64,000 nucleotides of DNA from a gamma proteobacterium SCGC AAA076-P13 (GCA_000384935.1 ARRA01000001.1:62001-126000); one strand, 5' to 3'; shown: positions 1 through 10,223, numbered from the stretch's first letter. Notes: generated by a model from the letters alone, not told the origin. Program-made: numbers and translations.

Positions 1-357
1 AAGATTATATGGAGGGTTTATTGGCAATCTTAAAAAGTACTTTATATAAGTGGAGTTAATTGTTTTTGATCTATTTTTTTCTTCAAAGAGCTCAGTATCA
101 AAGCGAGAAGATAAACCGGAATCACGATTATCAAAAACTATCGGCCTAAAGTTATTTTCAATTAAAAATTCCAGCAAATGATCAGGCCAATTAATTAACT
201 GGCCACCTAAGCCTTGAACAAGAAGAATGGGATCACCGTCTTTTGGTCCATAGTCTCTATAGATAATTTCAATATCATTGTTATAAACGGAACCCTCTTC
301 AAAGGATTGAGTATTTATAGATACGGTCATTAAAAATAAAATGCTAAAGAAACGCAT
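1..357 (-). CDS. alpha/beta hydrolase (partial, runs off left edge)
   Basis: Manual reverse translation from ATG at 357: MRFFSILFLMTVSINTQSFEEGSVYNNDIEIIYRDYGPKDGDPILLVQGLGGQLINWPDHLLEFLIENNFRPIVFDNRDSGLSS..., typical alpha/beta hydrolase N-terminus with signal peptide. Overlaps the stop of the next gene. Confidence 0.75.
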   Translation of the reverse strand, partial: MRFFSILFLMTVSINTQSFEEGSVYNNDIEIIYRDYGPKDGDPILLVQGLGGQLINWPDHLLEFLIENNFRPIVFDNRDSGLSSRFDTELFEEKNRSKTINSTYIKYFLRLPINPPYNL

Positions 358-1441
358 TTATTCTATCCTTTATGTTCTCTCTTAAACAACCCCAAAATAA
401 CATCACATCATAGCTATGCAGATCACCTGTAAAAGTAGCCATTTTCCTCATTTTCTCTATCAGAGGACCTTTTGTTTCTATTAAGCCATTGTCTGGGTTA
501 ATTCGCGTTGAAAAACTCTGCTCACGTGCATATGCCAAACTCTTTTTAGCTCCTGAATGATGGAGAGATAAACGATCAGCAAAATCAAAATTAGGTGATT
601 TAGTTATTACAGAGCTATGGCATGAAGGCGCATCAACCCAATTATTATCATTCGTCCAAGAAAAGGGATTAGTGCTAATAATTTTTTGCTTCATTAATTC
701 AAGTGACCAGCCTGATGGCTGCCAAAAAACTGTTCTTTCTCTTTCTCTTTTAAACCCCTCAACAACAGTTGACCAGCTAATAATACAATTTGTATCGATT
801 GGTGATTGTGATTGAGGTATTAAAGGAAACATAGAGGCATAATGTTTTTCTGGAATCATATACCCAATGGCATAAGCACATATGAATCTTTTTTGAAGCT
901 CAGTGCCTTGGATCTTATTGGCTATCAATCTGTGAGAATGGAGTGCTCCCTGGCTATGACCCATGATGATAAAAGGCTTATTATTATTAAAATTTTCTAA
1001 AAAATAATCAAAAGAACTTTCTATATCTTCATACGCCAAGTCCAATGCCTTAGTGCCATCGCTATCTTTTGCAAAAAATGAATAATAAGTAGCTTGCCTA
1101 TATTCAGGAGCATATATATTACATGTATCATTAAAAGCAGAAGCCTGATTACCCAGCATCATTTCAGTTCTTTCATAAGCACTTCTAGATTTATCCATAT
1201 TTGAATTCCAGACCTTCTCAAAAAATCCAGTCGGATGAATATAGAAAACATCAACATTATTCTCAGATTTACTAAGAGTTAAGTTCTGGTCTGGTAAGTG
1301 GAATTGCTGAGCAGTTTTTTCAGGATAAGCGGCCCAATTATCTAAGTTTGAATAATCTGGTGTAGCAGGTGTGAAACAATTCTCAAAAGAATTATCTGGC
1401 TTAACTTCCTCTAGTAATTTATATAATTTTCCTTCATCCAT
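344..1441 (-). CDS. DUF3089-like alpha/beta hydrolase family protein
   Basis: 365 aa ORF with VDVFYIHPTGFF and nucleophile elbow GHSQGA, as in the DUF3089 family. Confidence 0.75.
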   Translation of the reverse strand: MDEGKLYKLLEEVKPDNSFENCFTPATPDYSNLDNWAAYPEKTAQQFHLPDQNLTLSKSENNVDVFYIHPTGFFEKVWNSNMDKSRSAYERTEMMLGNQASAFNDTCNIYAPEYRQATYYSFFAKDSDGTKALDLAYEDIESSFDYFLENFNNNKPFIIMGHSQGALHSHRLIANKIQGTELQKRFICAYAIGYMIPEKHYASMFPLIPQSQSPIDTNCIISWSTVVEGFKRERERTVFWQPSGWSLELMKQKIISTNPFSWTNDNNWVDAPSCHSSVITKSPNFDFADRLSLHHSGAKKSLAYAREQSFSTRINPDNGLIETKGPLIEKMRKMATFTGDLHSYDVMLFWGCLRENIKDRINAFL

Positions 1442-1455
1442 GGAAAAATTATATA

Positions 1456-1872
1456 TTAAATTTTCGTTGGAACTATTTTATTTGTTGCGGTTGAAATCGC
1501 TATAAGTTGATCGTTCTGAAACAGCTTCGCTTCAGTAAAAGATATAGATTTACCTTCTTTAGTAATCTTTGATATGACTCTTACATCGCCAGGCGCACAG
1601 GGCATAAAAAACTTTACATCTATATCAAGCGTTAGTGGAATTTTTGTTCCTCGGTATTTAAATATAATAAACTGAGCCATACATGCATCTAACATGCCGG
1701 TTACAAAGCCACCTTGTACTATCATTCCATTCGAATGTGTTAGGTCAACTGAGGGTGAGAAGTCACATACAAATGAATCATCTTCAATAAGTTTAGCGCC
1801 TTTAAATCCAAGAATTTCTAAGAATGGAGGAATCTCTTTAAAGCTATCTGCAAAATCGCTGTCTGATGTCAT
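1456..1872 (-). CDS. PaaI-type hotdog-fold thioesterase
   Basis: Hotdog-like VQGGFVTGMLDACMAQFI. The ORF-track start lies inside the tRNA; MTSDSDFADSF at about 1872 is a more plausible start. Confidence 0.7.
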   Translation of the reverse strand: MTSDSDFADSFKEIPPFLEILGFKGAKLIEDDSFVCDFSPSVDLTHSNGMIVQGGFVTGMLDACMAQFIIFKYRGTKIPLTLDIDVKFFMPCAPGDVRVISKITKEGKSISFTEAKLFQNDQLIAISTATNKIVPTKI

Positions 1873-1889
1873 TAGTGTTGCTCGTAAAA

Positions 1890-1981
1890 TGGCGGAGGGA
1901 GTGGGATTCGAACCCACGGTGCCGATGAAGGCACGACGGTTTTCAAGACCGTTACAATAAACCAGACTCTGCCATCCCTCC
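1890..1981 (-). tRNA. tRNA-Ser(TGA)
   Basis: Minus strand GGAGGGATGGC...CTTGAAAAC...long variable arm...GGTTCGAATCC...TCCCTCCGCCA; acceptor stem pairs, CCA encoded, anticodon TGA. Confidence 0.95.
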
Positions 1982-2068
1982 TGATTGCGAACGCTTATTT
2001 TATAGGCTTTGTGGCTAAATGCAATATCTCATTACGCTCTATTGAGCCTTCTGACGTCATTTAAAATT

Positions 2069-3367
2069 TTACAAAAGTATGTTGCTAATAGTTTGCTTCA
2101 CGCCATTAATGCCAATGTAAGTTGTGAATAGAGAAAAAATAAAAATTATAATCAGAACACTATTAGTTAGCCATGTGTTTTCATAACCATTCATCAAACT
2201 TTTCTTATTAGTAAGATAAAAAATACTTGTCACCGTTATAGGTAAAATAAGTGAATTAAGTGCCTGAGAAACTATCATTACTAATACAGGTCTAGCATCA
2301 AAAATAGGCACTACCAGACCTAAAAGAGAGATTCCTAATACCATTAATCGAAATTTTAGCAAACTCATATCCCTATCGGTATTTGTGTAATCACAAATAA
2401 GCCAAGGCAACATTAAAACGTTTGGCAGTTGAGAAGATACGCCTGCTGCAATAAGACCAATTGCAAAAATAGAGACAGCCAATGAACCGGCTAATGGTTC
2501 AAGAAGTGTAATCATTTGAGAGGCTTTGGATAAGACCAAACCTTCGGTATGGAGTGAAGCTGCTGATGCTGCCATAATTGATGCACTAATAACGAACATT
2601 AGGCATACAGAAACAATTGCATCATTTCTTTGTTTTTTGTAATCAATTAAAGTCCAGCCAGCTTCCTTAACCAGCGTTGTGCGAATAATAAATAATCCTG
2701 AGAACACAGTTGTACCAACCATTGATGCGATAACAAGAAAAGCGCTTTTATTTGAGTCTTCTAAAACGCCAGGGATGCTTGGCATCAAGCCTCGAAAGAT
2801 ATCAATAGGAGGAGGCATCATTATAAAAAAGTTTGCTATAAAACAGATCGCCATTACTGCAACGATTACTGCTGCACTTCGTTCAAAAAACTGAGTGTTA
2901 CCGTTCCAAAAAATATAATAAACCAAGGATATAAATACAATTGAAAAATAGATAGGCGGAATACCTTCATCAAAAATAGATTTTGACCATTCAGATGATA
3001 TTTCAGCAACTATACCCATAACGCCCATAACGCTTCCGCAGACGCCAGCGGTTAAGGTTATTATAAAAAATAGTCCTAGTGTTGGATGTATGTGCGTTCT
3101 GAATGCGTGAAGAGCTGTTTCTCCTGTGATTAATGTATAGCGGCCATATAGATTGATCATAAAAAAAGTGCAAAGACAGGATATAACAATGGTCCAAAGA
3201 AGGGACATTCCATAATCTGCCCCTGCCTTCGCCATAGAAGTTACACTTCCCGTCCCTATATTAAAGCCAAGTAAAAAAATACCAGGAAGAAATAAAGACA
3301 ATCCAGCTAAAAATCTCTGTTTAAAAGTTTTCATATTAGTTAATTTGGCTGTATTAGTTTTAGTCAT
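2069..3367 (-). CDS. Nramp-fold (PF01566-like) transporter, divergent
   Basis: 432 aa multi-TM protein; LFLPGIFLLGFNIGTGSVTSMAKAGADYGMSLLW resembles Nramp TM1 but lacks DPGN; TM6-like VGTTVFSGLFIIR lacks MPH. Confidence 0.7.
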   Translation of the reverse strand: MTKTNTAKLTNMKTFKQRFLAGLSLFLPGIFLLGFNIGTGSVTSMAKAGADYGMSLLWTIVISCLCTFFMINLYGRYTLITGETALHAFRTHIHPTLGLFFIITLTAGVCGSVMGVMGIVAEISSEWSKSIFDEGIPPIYFSIVFISLVYYIFWNGNTQFFERSAAVIVAVMAICFIANFFIMMPPPIDIFRGLMPSIPGVLEDSNKSAFLVIASMVGTTVFSGLFIIRTTLVKEAGWTLIDYKKQRNDAIVSVCLMFVISASIMAASAASLHTEGLVLSKASQMITLLEPLAGSLAVSIFAIGLIAAGVSSQLPNVLMLPWLICDYTNTDRDMSLLKFRLMVLGISLLGLVVPIFDARPVLVMIVSQALNSLILPITVTSIFYLTNKKSLMNGYENTWLTNSVLIIIFIFSLFTTYIGINGVKQTISNILL

Positions 3368-4578
3368 AAGGATTTACCAATCTTATCTGAAGATAAAGCT
3401 CTTATTACTCCCCGAATTTCTGCTAAAGCTTTCATTCTTCCTATCTTGGAGTAGCCAGGATTAACAACCTTATGAATATCATCCATCATCAAGTGCCCAT
3501 GATCGGGACGAAAATATATCTCATTATTAACTAACCCATTGGATTTTCTTCTTTTCTCTTCATTAAGCAACTCACTTATTATCTCAACCATATCAACATC
3601 ACCATCTAGATGAGAGGATTCATAAAAAGATCTATGTTCGTTTAGATCAATGCATACATTTCTCAAGTGAGAAAAATGTATACGAGATGCAAATGTTCTA
3701 GCTAGTTCAGGAATATCATTATCTGGTCGGCTACTATAAGTTCCAACACACAATGTCATCCCATTAGATTCGCTCGGCAAGCTATTAAAAAGCATATTAA
3801 GGTCATACTTTGTACAAATAATTCTAGGTAAACCCAGTAAATTTCTAGGTGGATCATCAGGATGGATTGCAAGTTTTACATCTAACATTTCACATCTTGG
3901 AAGTACTTTACTAAGAAAACTAATTAAATTAGAGCGAAGATTTTCAGCAGAAATGTTCTTGTATTTACCAAGCATAGTCTTAAAATCTTTAATATTATAA
4001 GATTCTGTCATTCGCCCGGGCAGGCCAGCAATAATATTATTAGTAAGTTCTTTTCTTTCGAGCTCCGACATTAAGTTAAAAATATCTCTTGCTATTGATA
4101 CATCCTTGTCAGAGTAATCATCTTTTGCATTGTCTCGTTTAAGAATGAATAAATCAAAGGCAGCAAATTTATTATGATCAAAACTAAGAGAATATGCCCC
4201 GTTTGGAAGCTTGTATTTAAGGTCTGTACGAGTCCAGTCAATAACAGGCATAAAGTTATAACATACTGTTTTTATCCCACACTTTGCCAAATTTTCTATT
4301 GATGAAATCCAGTTTTCTATGTAGATATCATTACCAGGAAGTCCCAATTTAATATCCTCATGCACCGGAATACTTTCAACTACCGTCCATGAAAGATTGC
4401 TCTCTCCTGACTCTGTGAATTGAATAAATTTTTGATGATCTTTGATTGCCTCTTCTGACCAAGTTTCCCCGATAGGTATGTGGTGAAGTGCACTGACAAT
4501 ATCGGTTGCACCAGTCTGCTTAATATCATCGATCGTAACTGGATCGTTGGGACCAAACCACCTCCAAGACTCTCTCAT
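3364..4578 (-). CDS. uxuA: mannonate dehydratase
   Basis: MRESWRWFGPNDPVTIDDIKQTGATDIVSALHHIPIGETW and HPDDPP, hallmarks of UxuA. Confidence 0.93.
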   Translation of the reverse strand: MRESWRWFGPNDPVTIDDIKQTGATDIVSALHHIPIGETWSEEAIKDHQKFIQFTESGESNLSWTVVESIPVHEDIKLGLPGNDIYIENWISSIENLAKCGIKTVCYNFMPVIDWTRTDLKYKLPNGAYSLSFDHNKFAAFDLFILKRDNAKDDYSDKDVSIARDIFNLMSELERKELTNNIIAGLPGRMTESYNIKDFKTMLGKYKNISAENLRSNLISFLSKVLPRCEMLDVKLAIHPDDPPRNLLGLPRIICTKYDLNMLFNSLPSESNGMTLCVGTYSSRPDNDIPELARTFASRIHFSHLRNVCIDLNEHRSFYESSHLDGDVDMVEIISELLNEEKRRKSNGLVNNEIYFRPDHGHLMMDDIHKVVNPGYSKIGRMKALAEIRGVIRALSSDKIGKSL

Positions 4579-5532
4579 CTAAGATTCATTAGAATTAGCA
4601 CTAAGAGAACTTAAGTTGCTCTTTGGTAATATTGCTCCTTTTGTTTGCACAACTCTTGCTGCCAAAAAGTGCCCCGCCTTACAAGCCTCATCTTGATTTA
4701 ATCCACTAAATCTTGAGGCTAGATAAGCTGCATTGAATGAATCTCCTGCAGCAGTTGTATCAACAACGTCTACAAGATTAGATTTAATATAGACAAACTC
4801 ATGATTTGTAAAAAACATACACCCTTCTTCGCCAAGCTTTATAACAACTTCTTCAACTCCAAGTTTGGTAAGTGAAATCACCGTTTCTTTTTCTGACTGG
4901 AAGCTAAATAACTCTTTCTCGTCTTCAAAGGTTGGAAGTGCGATGTTCGTTAAACGATACATTTCTGTATAGGCAGCTTGTGCTGTTTCTTCATCTGGCC
5001 ATAAAGCTGGGCGGTAGTTGCTGTCAAAAATAACCTTCCCACCTTTATTTTTATAATTGGCAAGTAAGCGAAATAAAACACTACGGGTTTCCTTATTCAT
5101 AATAGCCAGGGTGATTCCAGATAAATAAATATAATTAAAATTAATCAGTTCAAGGAGCGCCTCTTCAATTGATGTTTTGTTGTTAAAGAATTCTCTTGCA
5201 GCAGAGCTACTTCTCCAATACATAAATGAACGCTCACCCTCATCGTCAATATCAATCATGTAGAGCCCAGGTAGTAAACCAGGAGTTCTTTTAACCAACG
5301 AGCAGTCAATACCCTCTCTTTCCCAATTCTTAATAAGCCAGTTGCTATTTGAATCAAGGCCTAATGCTGAAACATAACTAACATCAATGTCGTGCCTAGA
5401 TAAATATATAGCTGTATTCAATGTATCTCCTCCAAAAGATAATTTTCTTAGGTTGTTATCATTGCCTATAGAACTTTCTTCATTTGAAAGTTCCAGCATA
5501 CATTCACCTAAAATAGCTACAGAGATAGACAT
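4579..5532 (-). CDS. kdgK: 2-dehydro-3-deoxygluconokinase (PfkB family)
   Basis: PfkB signature VDTTAAGDSFNAAYLA, N-terminal GECMLEL...GGDTLNTAIYL; gene context. Confidence 0.88.
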   Translation of the reverse strand: MSISVAILGECMLELSNEESSIGNDNNLRKLSFGGDTLNTAIYLSRHDIDVSYVSALGLDSNSNWLIKNWEREGIDCSLVKRTPGLLPGLYMIDIDDEGERSFMYWRSSSAAREFFNNKTSIEEALLELINFNYIYLSGITLAIMNKETRSVLFRLLANYKNKGGKVIFDSNYRPALWPDEETAQAAYTEMYRLTNIALPTFEDEKELFSFQSEKETVISLTKLGVEEVVIKLGEEGCMFFTNHEFVYIKSNLVDVVDTTAAGDSFNAAYLASRFSGLNQDEACKAGHFLAARVVQTKGAILPKSNLSSLSANSNES

Positions 5533-5563
5533 GCTATATTTTTAAATCTTCTGCTAGTAGAGA

Positions 5564-6316
5564 CTAAGAGAAGACCAAACCCCCATTGGTGTCTAGATTA
5601 ACACCTGTTAAAAAAGATGATTCATCAGACAATAAAAAGCTAACTGTTGTTGCCATTTCATCTGGCCTACCTTCTCGTTTTAAAGGAGTAGCATTAGCTA
5701 CATTAGATCTGACTTCGTCTTTAGTAAAAGTGTCATGAAATGTTGTGGCGATCATTCCGGGGCATAGTGAATTAACACGAATGCCCTGCTGTCCAAGTTC
5801 TTTAGCCATTGATCTGGTGAATGTAATTACTGCCCCCTTCGAAGCTGCATAAGCAGATGCTCCAGGACCGCCGCCATCTCGCCCTGCTTGAGAAGCAAAA
5901 TTAACAATGGAAGAGCCACTCGTCATATAAGGTATCACCTGTTGGGTAGCTAAAAATGTTGAATTGAAGTTTAATTGGACTACTTTATTTAAAAAGTTTT
6001 CATCCATTTCATCTATTTTTTTTCTCTGAACCAGGCCTCCAGAAATATTAACTAAGCCATGAATTTCATTTCCATAATGAGATATAGTTTTTTCAACAAG
6101 AGCAACCACATCATCCTTGTTTGTCATATCACCTTTTAAAATAAAAGCATCTGAATTGTTATTTTTAAGCTCTTGATTTAGAGATTGTGCTTGGTCTTCA
6201 CTCCCAAAATAATTTATAGCAAGCTTTGCACCATGATTAGCCAGATCTAATGAAACGGCTCTACCTATATCCCTTGCTCCACCTGTAATTATTACTACTT
6301 TATCTTTAAATTTCAT
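5564..6316 (-). CDS. SDR family oxidoreductase (candidate DEH/uronate reductase)
   Basis: TGGARDIG Rossmann motif, SAYAASKGA active site; located in the alginate operon. Confidence 0.85.
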   Translation of the reverse strand: MKFKDKVVIITGGARDIGRAVSLDLANHGAKLAINYFGSEDQAQSLNQELKNNNSDAFILKGDMTNKDDVVALVEKTISHYGNEIHGLVNISGGLVQRKKIDEMDENFLNKVVQLNFNSTFLATQQVIPYMTSGSSIVNFASQAGRDGGGPGASAYAASKGAVITFTRSMAKELGQQGIRVNSLCPGMIATTFHDTFTKDEVRSNVANATPLKREGRPDEMATTVSFLLSDESSFLTGVNLDTNGGLVFS

Positions 6317-6357
6317 TGTTTTAATCTCCTTAAGATTGTTTAAATTCTAAATTATGT

Positions 6358-7653
6358 TTATCTTTTTTTTAGTGGCTTGATTCTTGGAATTAGTATCAAG
6401 ACACTTAACATGGCAATAACTGCTAAAGCGGCACCAATCACAAACGCTGGAGCATAGTTCCCACCAGATGTTAGCCAAGGGACCAGTGATGTTAAAGCAA
6501 CCGCACCAAGCTTGGCAGCTGTTCCAGAGTACCCTGCAAGAGTAGCAATAGTCTTACCTCCAAACATATCACTAGGTAAAGTTTGAACATTACCTATAGA
6601 AGTTTGAAATCCAAATAAAATTACAGCCATTATTATTACTGCAGTCGAAGGGCTGCCGGGATTAGACATGGCTAGTAATGAAGGAAGCATTATCAAGCAA
6701 CCAAGACCAATAACTACTTTACGTGTTCTGTTAACTGACCAGCCTGCTTTTATTCTATTTTGAGCTAATAAGCCTCCAAACCAGGCTCCAAACATAGCAC
6801 CAACGTAAGGGACCCATCCGTAAAGACCAATAGTCTTAACATCCATTCCATATACTTCGAATAAATAGATAGGTATCCAGAAAACAAATAACCACCAAAT
6901 AGGATCAATTGCAGCAGAAGCTATTATTACTCCCCAGCTTTCTTTCCGAGATAGTAATTCCCTTGTGTTGGGATTATAGTCATCCAATATTGATTCATCA
7001 TCGACATCAACTCTTATTTGACCGTCTAGAATGTATTTTTTTTCCTCTTCAGTAATCCATGGGTGTGTCGAAGGAGGAGATTTAACTAAGAATAACCAAG
7101 GAATCAACCATAAAAAACCGAAGACTCCAACAATTATAAATATTAACTTCCAGCTAAAATATATAGTTAAAAATGCAATCAAAGGTATTGAAATAATACC
7201 TCCAATTGCAGCACCTGAATTAAAAACACCTTGAGCAAATGCCCTTTCTTTTGTAGGAAACCATTCAGCATTTCCTTTTGTAGCTCCAGGCCAGTTCCCA
7301 GCTTCAGCTAAACCTAAAATAGATCTAAAAATTGCAAAACTTATTAAGCCTCTTCCAAAAGCATGAAGCACTGTTGCTAATGACCATAAACTAATAGATA
7401 TAGCAAACCCAATTCTTGTTCCGACCCAATCAAATATCTTGCCAAAAATTGCCTGACCGAAAGAATATGAGAAAACAAATACTACTGATATGACAGCAAA
7501 TATTTGTTTGTGTTCATCATTTGTTTTGTCAGGAAATAAGTCACTTGCAATTTCTGGCCATAGAACTCCAAGTGCTTGCCTATCTATATAATTAATAACT
7601 GTTGCTAATGCTATTAAACTGACAACCCACCATCTTAAATTATTTATTTTCAT
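6358..7653 (-). CDS. MFS transporter, hexuronate (ExuT)-like
   Basis: MKINNLRWWVVSLIALATVINYIDRQALGVLWPEIASDL is typical of the ACS/ExuT family. The ORF-track start (7794) overlaps the cupin gene; the start at 7653 is preferred. Confidence 0.85.
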   Translation of the reverse strand: MKINNLRWWVVSLIALATVINYIDRQALGVLWPEIASDLFPDKTNDEHKQIFAVISVVFVFSYSFGQAIFGKIFDWVGTRIGFAISISLWSLATVLHAFGRGLISFAIFRSILGLAEAGNWPGATKGNAEWFPTKERAFAQGVFNSGAAIGGIISIPLIAFLTIYFSWKLIFIIVGVFGFLWLIPWLFLVKSPPSTHPWITEEEKKYILDGQIRVDVDDESILDDYNPNTRELLSRKESWGVIIASAAIDPIWWLFVFWIPIYLFEVYGMDVKTIGLYGWVPYVGAMFGAWFGGLLAQNRIKAGWSVNRTRKVVIGLGCLIMLPSLLAMSNPGSPSTAVIIMAVILFGFQTSIGNVQTLPSDMFGGKTIATLAGYSGTAAKLGAVALTSLVPWLTSGGNYAPAFVIGAALAVIAMLSVLILIPRIKPLKKR

Positions 7654-8002
7654 TATCCTCTCCCTGAATAAAATCCTCACGATGCGGACTAAAAATATCA
7701 ATAAGTACCCCTTTTTTTCTACAAACAGCTCCATGTAATGCATGAGGTTCAACAAAGAATGAATCTCCAGCACCAAGAATTTGCATCTCCCCATTTATAA
7801 CTACTTCAAATTCTCCACTCTCTACATAACTAATCTGGGTATGGTAATGCTTATGCTCATAACCTATTGCACCTTCATCAAACCATACCTTTACTGCCAT
7901 TAAATCTGAGCCATAGGCTAGTATTTGACGGTTAATACCAATATCAACATTCTCTATTGATTTGGGGTTATGTTTATTAAATACTGTATTCTTTTTTATC
8001 AT
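7640..8002 (-). CDS. kdgF: cupin domain protein, KdgF-like
   Basis: 120 aa single cupin: HKHYHTQISYVESGEFEVVINGE, FVEPHALHGAVC...IDIFSPHREDF; adjacent to alginate lyases. Confidence 0.8.
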   Translation of the reverse strand: MIKKNTVFNKHNPKSIENVDIGINRQILAYGSDLMAVKVWFDEGAIGYEHKHYHTQISYVESGEFEVVINGEMQILGAGDSFFVEPHALHGAVCRKKGVLIDIFSPHREDFIQGEDNENK

Positions 8003-8020
8003 TAATATTGTCTCTTAAAG

Positions 8021-10213
8021 TTAATTTGACTTAACAAACGTGAAGTGACCCTGCCACTCTAGGTTTATATTATCTTCATTTAAATTGTGATTTGATTCCC
8101 AATCACCTTCGCCAGAAATTGCTAATATATATGTATCTCCATTAATAAAATGCAACTTAATTACGTTTTTATTAACAAAATTACTATGTTCTATTTTTAC
8201 AATTGAGCTTTTTGCATTTTTTGTAAACTCAAGCCTTGGGTTGTATTCGCCATGTGTTTCTAGAACAGATACAAAGGTATGGTTTTGTGATGAAGGAACT
8301 CTATGAATTATTAGGTTTTCGTTTCTAAGATTAAATGATTCATCATTAGCACCTATCTGTGAAAATATAAATTTTTCATTAGTGTTACTCATGGTGCTAT
8401 AGGTATAAAACCTGTTGGTATTTAGCCAAGTCATTTGCGACAAGCCATTTTCAAGGGCAACAGTGCCTTTGTTCCATAGATACTCATATCCATTTGACTT
8501 CCCGAGCGCTTCCTGAACTGGGTTGTATTGAATTTTTCCAGAATGAGATATTAAATGGCCTTGATAATGTAAAGGCAGATCATATTGATTTTTATGTTTT
8601 GATTTAATATCAAAAATATCAACAATTAAAGGATGTTCTAAAAAATCAAGATTAATCATAGCCATTGTTCTTGTAAGAACTGAATCCTTATAAGCTCCCA
8701 TGAGCTTTGATGAGGTTATATTTATTAAATCACCCTCCTTAAAAAATAATATCTCTGGAGCAGTTTTTTGAGACTCATGCCAGTCTCCATTAAACTGACT
8801 AGATTCATTTAAAACAACTGTATTATGAGCAATTGTCTGCTTGGCCCATTTGTTATTTTCTGGCAAGTAATGACCACCGTACTTAGCTTCAATATTTAAA
8901 AAACGAGCTGCGCCATAATCGCTAATAATTTCATTATTATTGTCATAAAAAAGCCAATGCATTTTATCAAAATGCCCATGCCCAAGGCCATGAGATGTAT
9001 TTTTCATAACAAGAGCCTGATGTCCTGATTCAAAACCATTTCGAAAAACACTCAGAGCACCCATGTCACCCTCAATACCATCCCTTAGTTGCAGACTTTT
9101 ATATATAAAAGGTTTTTCAAGTTTTGCATCTAGCGCCTTTGCTACATTAAAACCATAACCAGTTAGCAAGAGATGGTTTTGAAGCTTAGCAATAGATAAA
9201 AGACTTGGATCTTTATTAATGTCATATGCTATTGCAACAGAGTGAACTAATTCTATGGTATCTATTCCTTTGTCCTTGATAGCGTCATTGATTGGAAAAA
9301 ATAGTTTGCTATAGCTTAGTTGAATTGTTGTGTAGATAGCTTTTATTAAAGCATTGTCCTTATATTCAAATATTTTTAAATTAGGATCATTGGTATTAAT
9401 TGATTTAGCAAAAATAACAAATGGCAGAAGAGCAAATCTTTGATAATAGGGACCTTCTGCATAGTATCCATCAGGAGAAAATAATTCATCTATTTGTTTA
9501 TAAAATCCTGAATCACCAGATTTATCAAGACCATATAAAGCTTTTGTAACCAGGTCATTGTTATTCAAGGTATATCCAGTCATTCCAACAGCTGAAACAG
9601 CCCAAGTTCCATGGTTATGAATTTTATTAAAAGTCTCTGGCTGCCCGGATGATAAAAAATCTGCCATTGGAATAAGAAGATTTTGCTCAATGATATTTTT
9701 TTCTGAGCTAGACAAAGAACTAATTATCATATCGTAGCCTTGTATAGCATAAAACAACCACATCGCTTCATTTAGACTTTGCCAAAACAAAACACCTGGA
9801 GATTGTTCTTTTCTTTTAGGATGTATACCCAGTGTAGGGTAAATATCGGCGTAAATTAGAAAAATAGATTTTGCGTAATCTAGGTATTTTTTGTTTTCAG
9901 TTATTTGATATAGCAAGCCGAGATCATAGATAAGTTTATAATTACGTTTATGTTGCTCATGTGTAAAGCCTCCACCAGCATCTTTTGGGATTGGAACAAC
10001 TGGAGGGCTATCAATATGCTTGTCAGTCTCTTTAACTAAAGTTACTAATGCTTTTTGGGCTAAAGGAATCTGAGTTATATTCTGAGATATATTTAATATA
10101 TCTTTCTGGGTAATAGCCAAATTCGGATTTAGCTGTTCAGCACTTGCATGCATACTGATTATTAATAAATAGCAAATAAAATTTATTAATGGCTTTCTGT
10201 GATTAAGTTGCAT
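8021..10213 (-). CDS. PL17-type oligoalginate lyase (heparinase II/III-like)
   Basis: 730 aa, signal peptide; NKIHNHGTWAVSAVGMTGY, GYYAEGPYYQRFALLPF, GHGHFDKMHWLFYDNNNEIISDYGAARF, PENNKWAKQTIAHNTVVLNESSQ. Confidence 0.88.
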   Translation of the reverse strand: MQLNHRKPLINFICYLLIISMHASAEQLNPNLAITQKDILNISQNITQIPLAQKALVTLVKETDKHIDSPPVVPIPKDAGGGFTHEQHKRNYKLIYDLGLLYQITENKKYLDYAKSIFLIYADIYPTLGIHPKRKEQSPGVLFWQSLNEAMWLFYAIQGYDMIISSLSSSEKNIIEQNLLIPMADFLSSGQPETFNKIHNHGTWAVSAVGMTGYTLNNNDLVTKALYGLDKSGDSGFYKQIDELFSPDGYYAEGPYYQRFALLPFVIFAKSINTNDPNLKIFEYKDNALIKAIYTTIQLSYSKLFFPINDAIKDKGIDTIELVHSVAIAYDINKDPSLLSIAKLQNHLLLTGYGFNVAKALDAKLEKPFIYKSLQLRDGIEGDMGALSVFRNGFESGHQALVMKNTSHGLGHGHFDKMHWLFYDNNNEIISDYGAARFLNIEAKYGGHYLPENNKWAKQTIAHNTVVLNESSQFNGDWHESQKTAPEILFFKEGDLINITSSKLMGAYKDSVLTRTMAMINLDFLEHPLIVDIFDIKSKHKNQYDLPLHYQGHLISHSGKIQYNPVQEALGKSNGYEYLWNKGTVALENGLSQMTWLNTNRFYTYSTMSNTNEKFIFSQIGANDESFNLRNENLIIHRVPSSQNHTFVSVLETHGEYNPRLEFTKNAKSSIVKIEHSNFVNKNVIKLHFINGDTYILAISGEGDWESNHNLNEDNINLEWQGHFTFVKSN

Positions 10214-10223
10214 ATTTTTATTA

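Noticed and set aside
1873-1917. N-terminal extension MGSNPTPSAILRATL of the thioesterase ORF
   Set aside because: Encoded by the tRNA-Ser gene; internal start MTSDSDF is preferred.
1694-1960. 88-aa plus-strand ORF ending GVGFEPTVPMKARRFSRPLQ
   Set aside because: Antisense to the thioesterase and tRNA-Ser; a well-known spurious translation of tRNA sequence.
7654-7794. 47-aa N-terminal extension of the MFS ORF
   Set aside because: Lies within the KdgF-like CDS in another frame; the MKINNLRWWVVS start matches the family.
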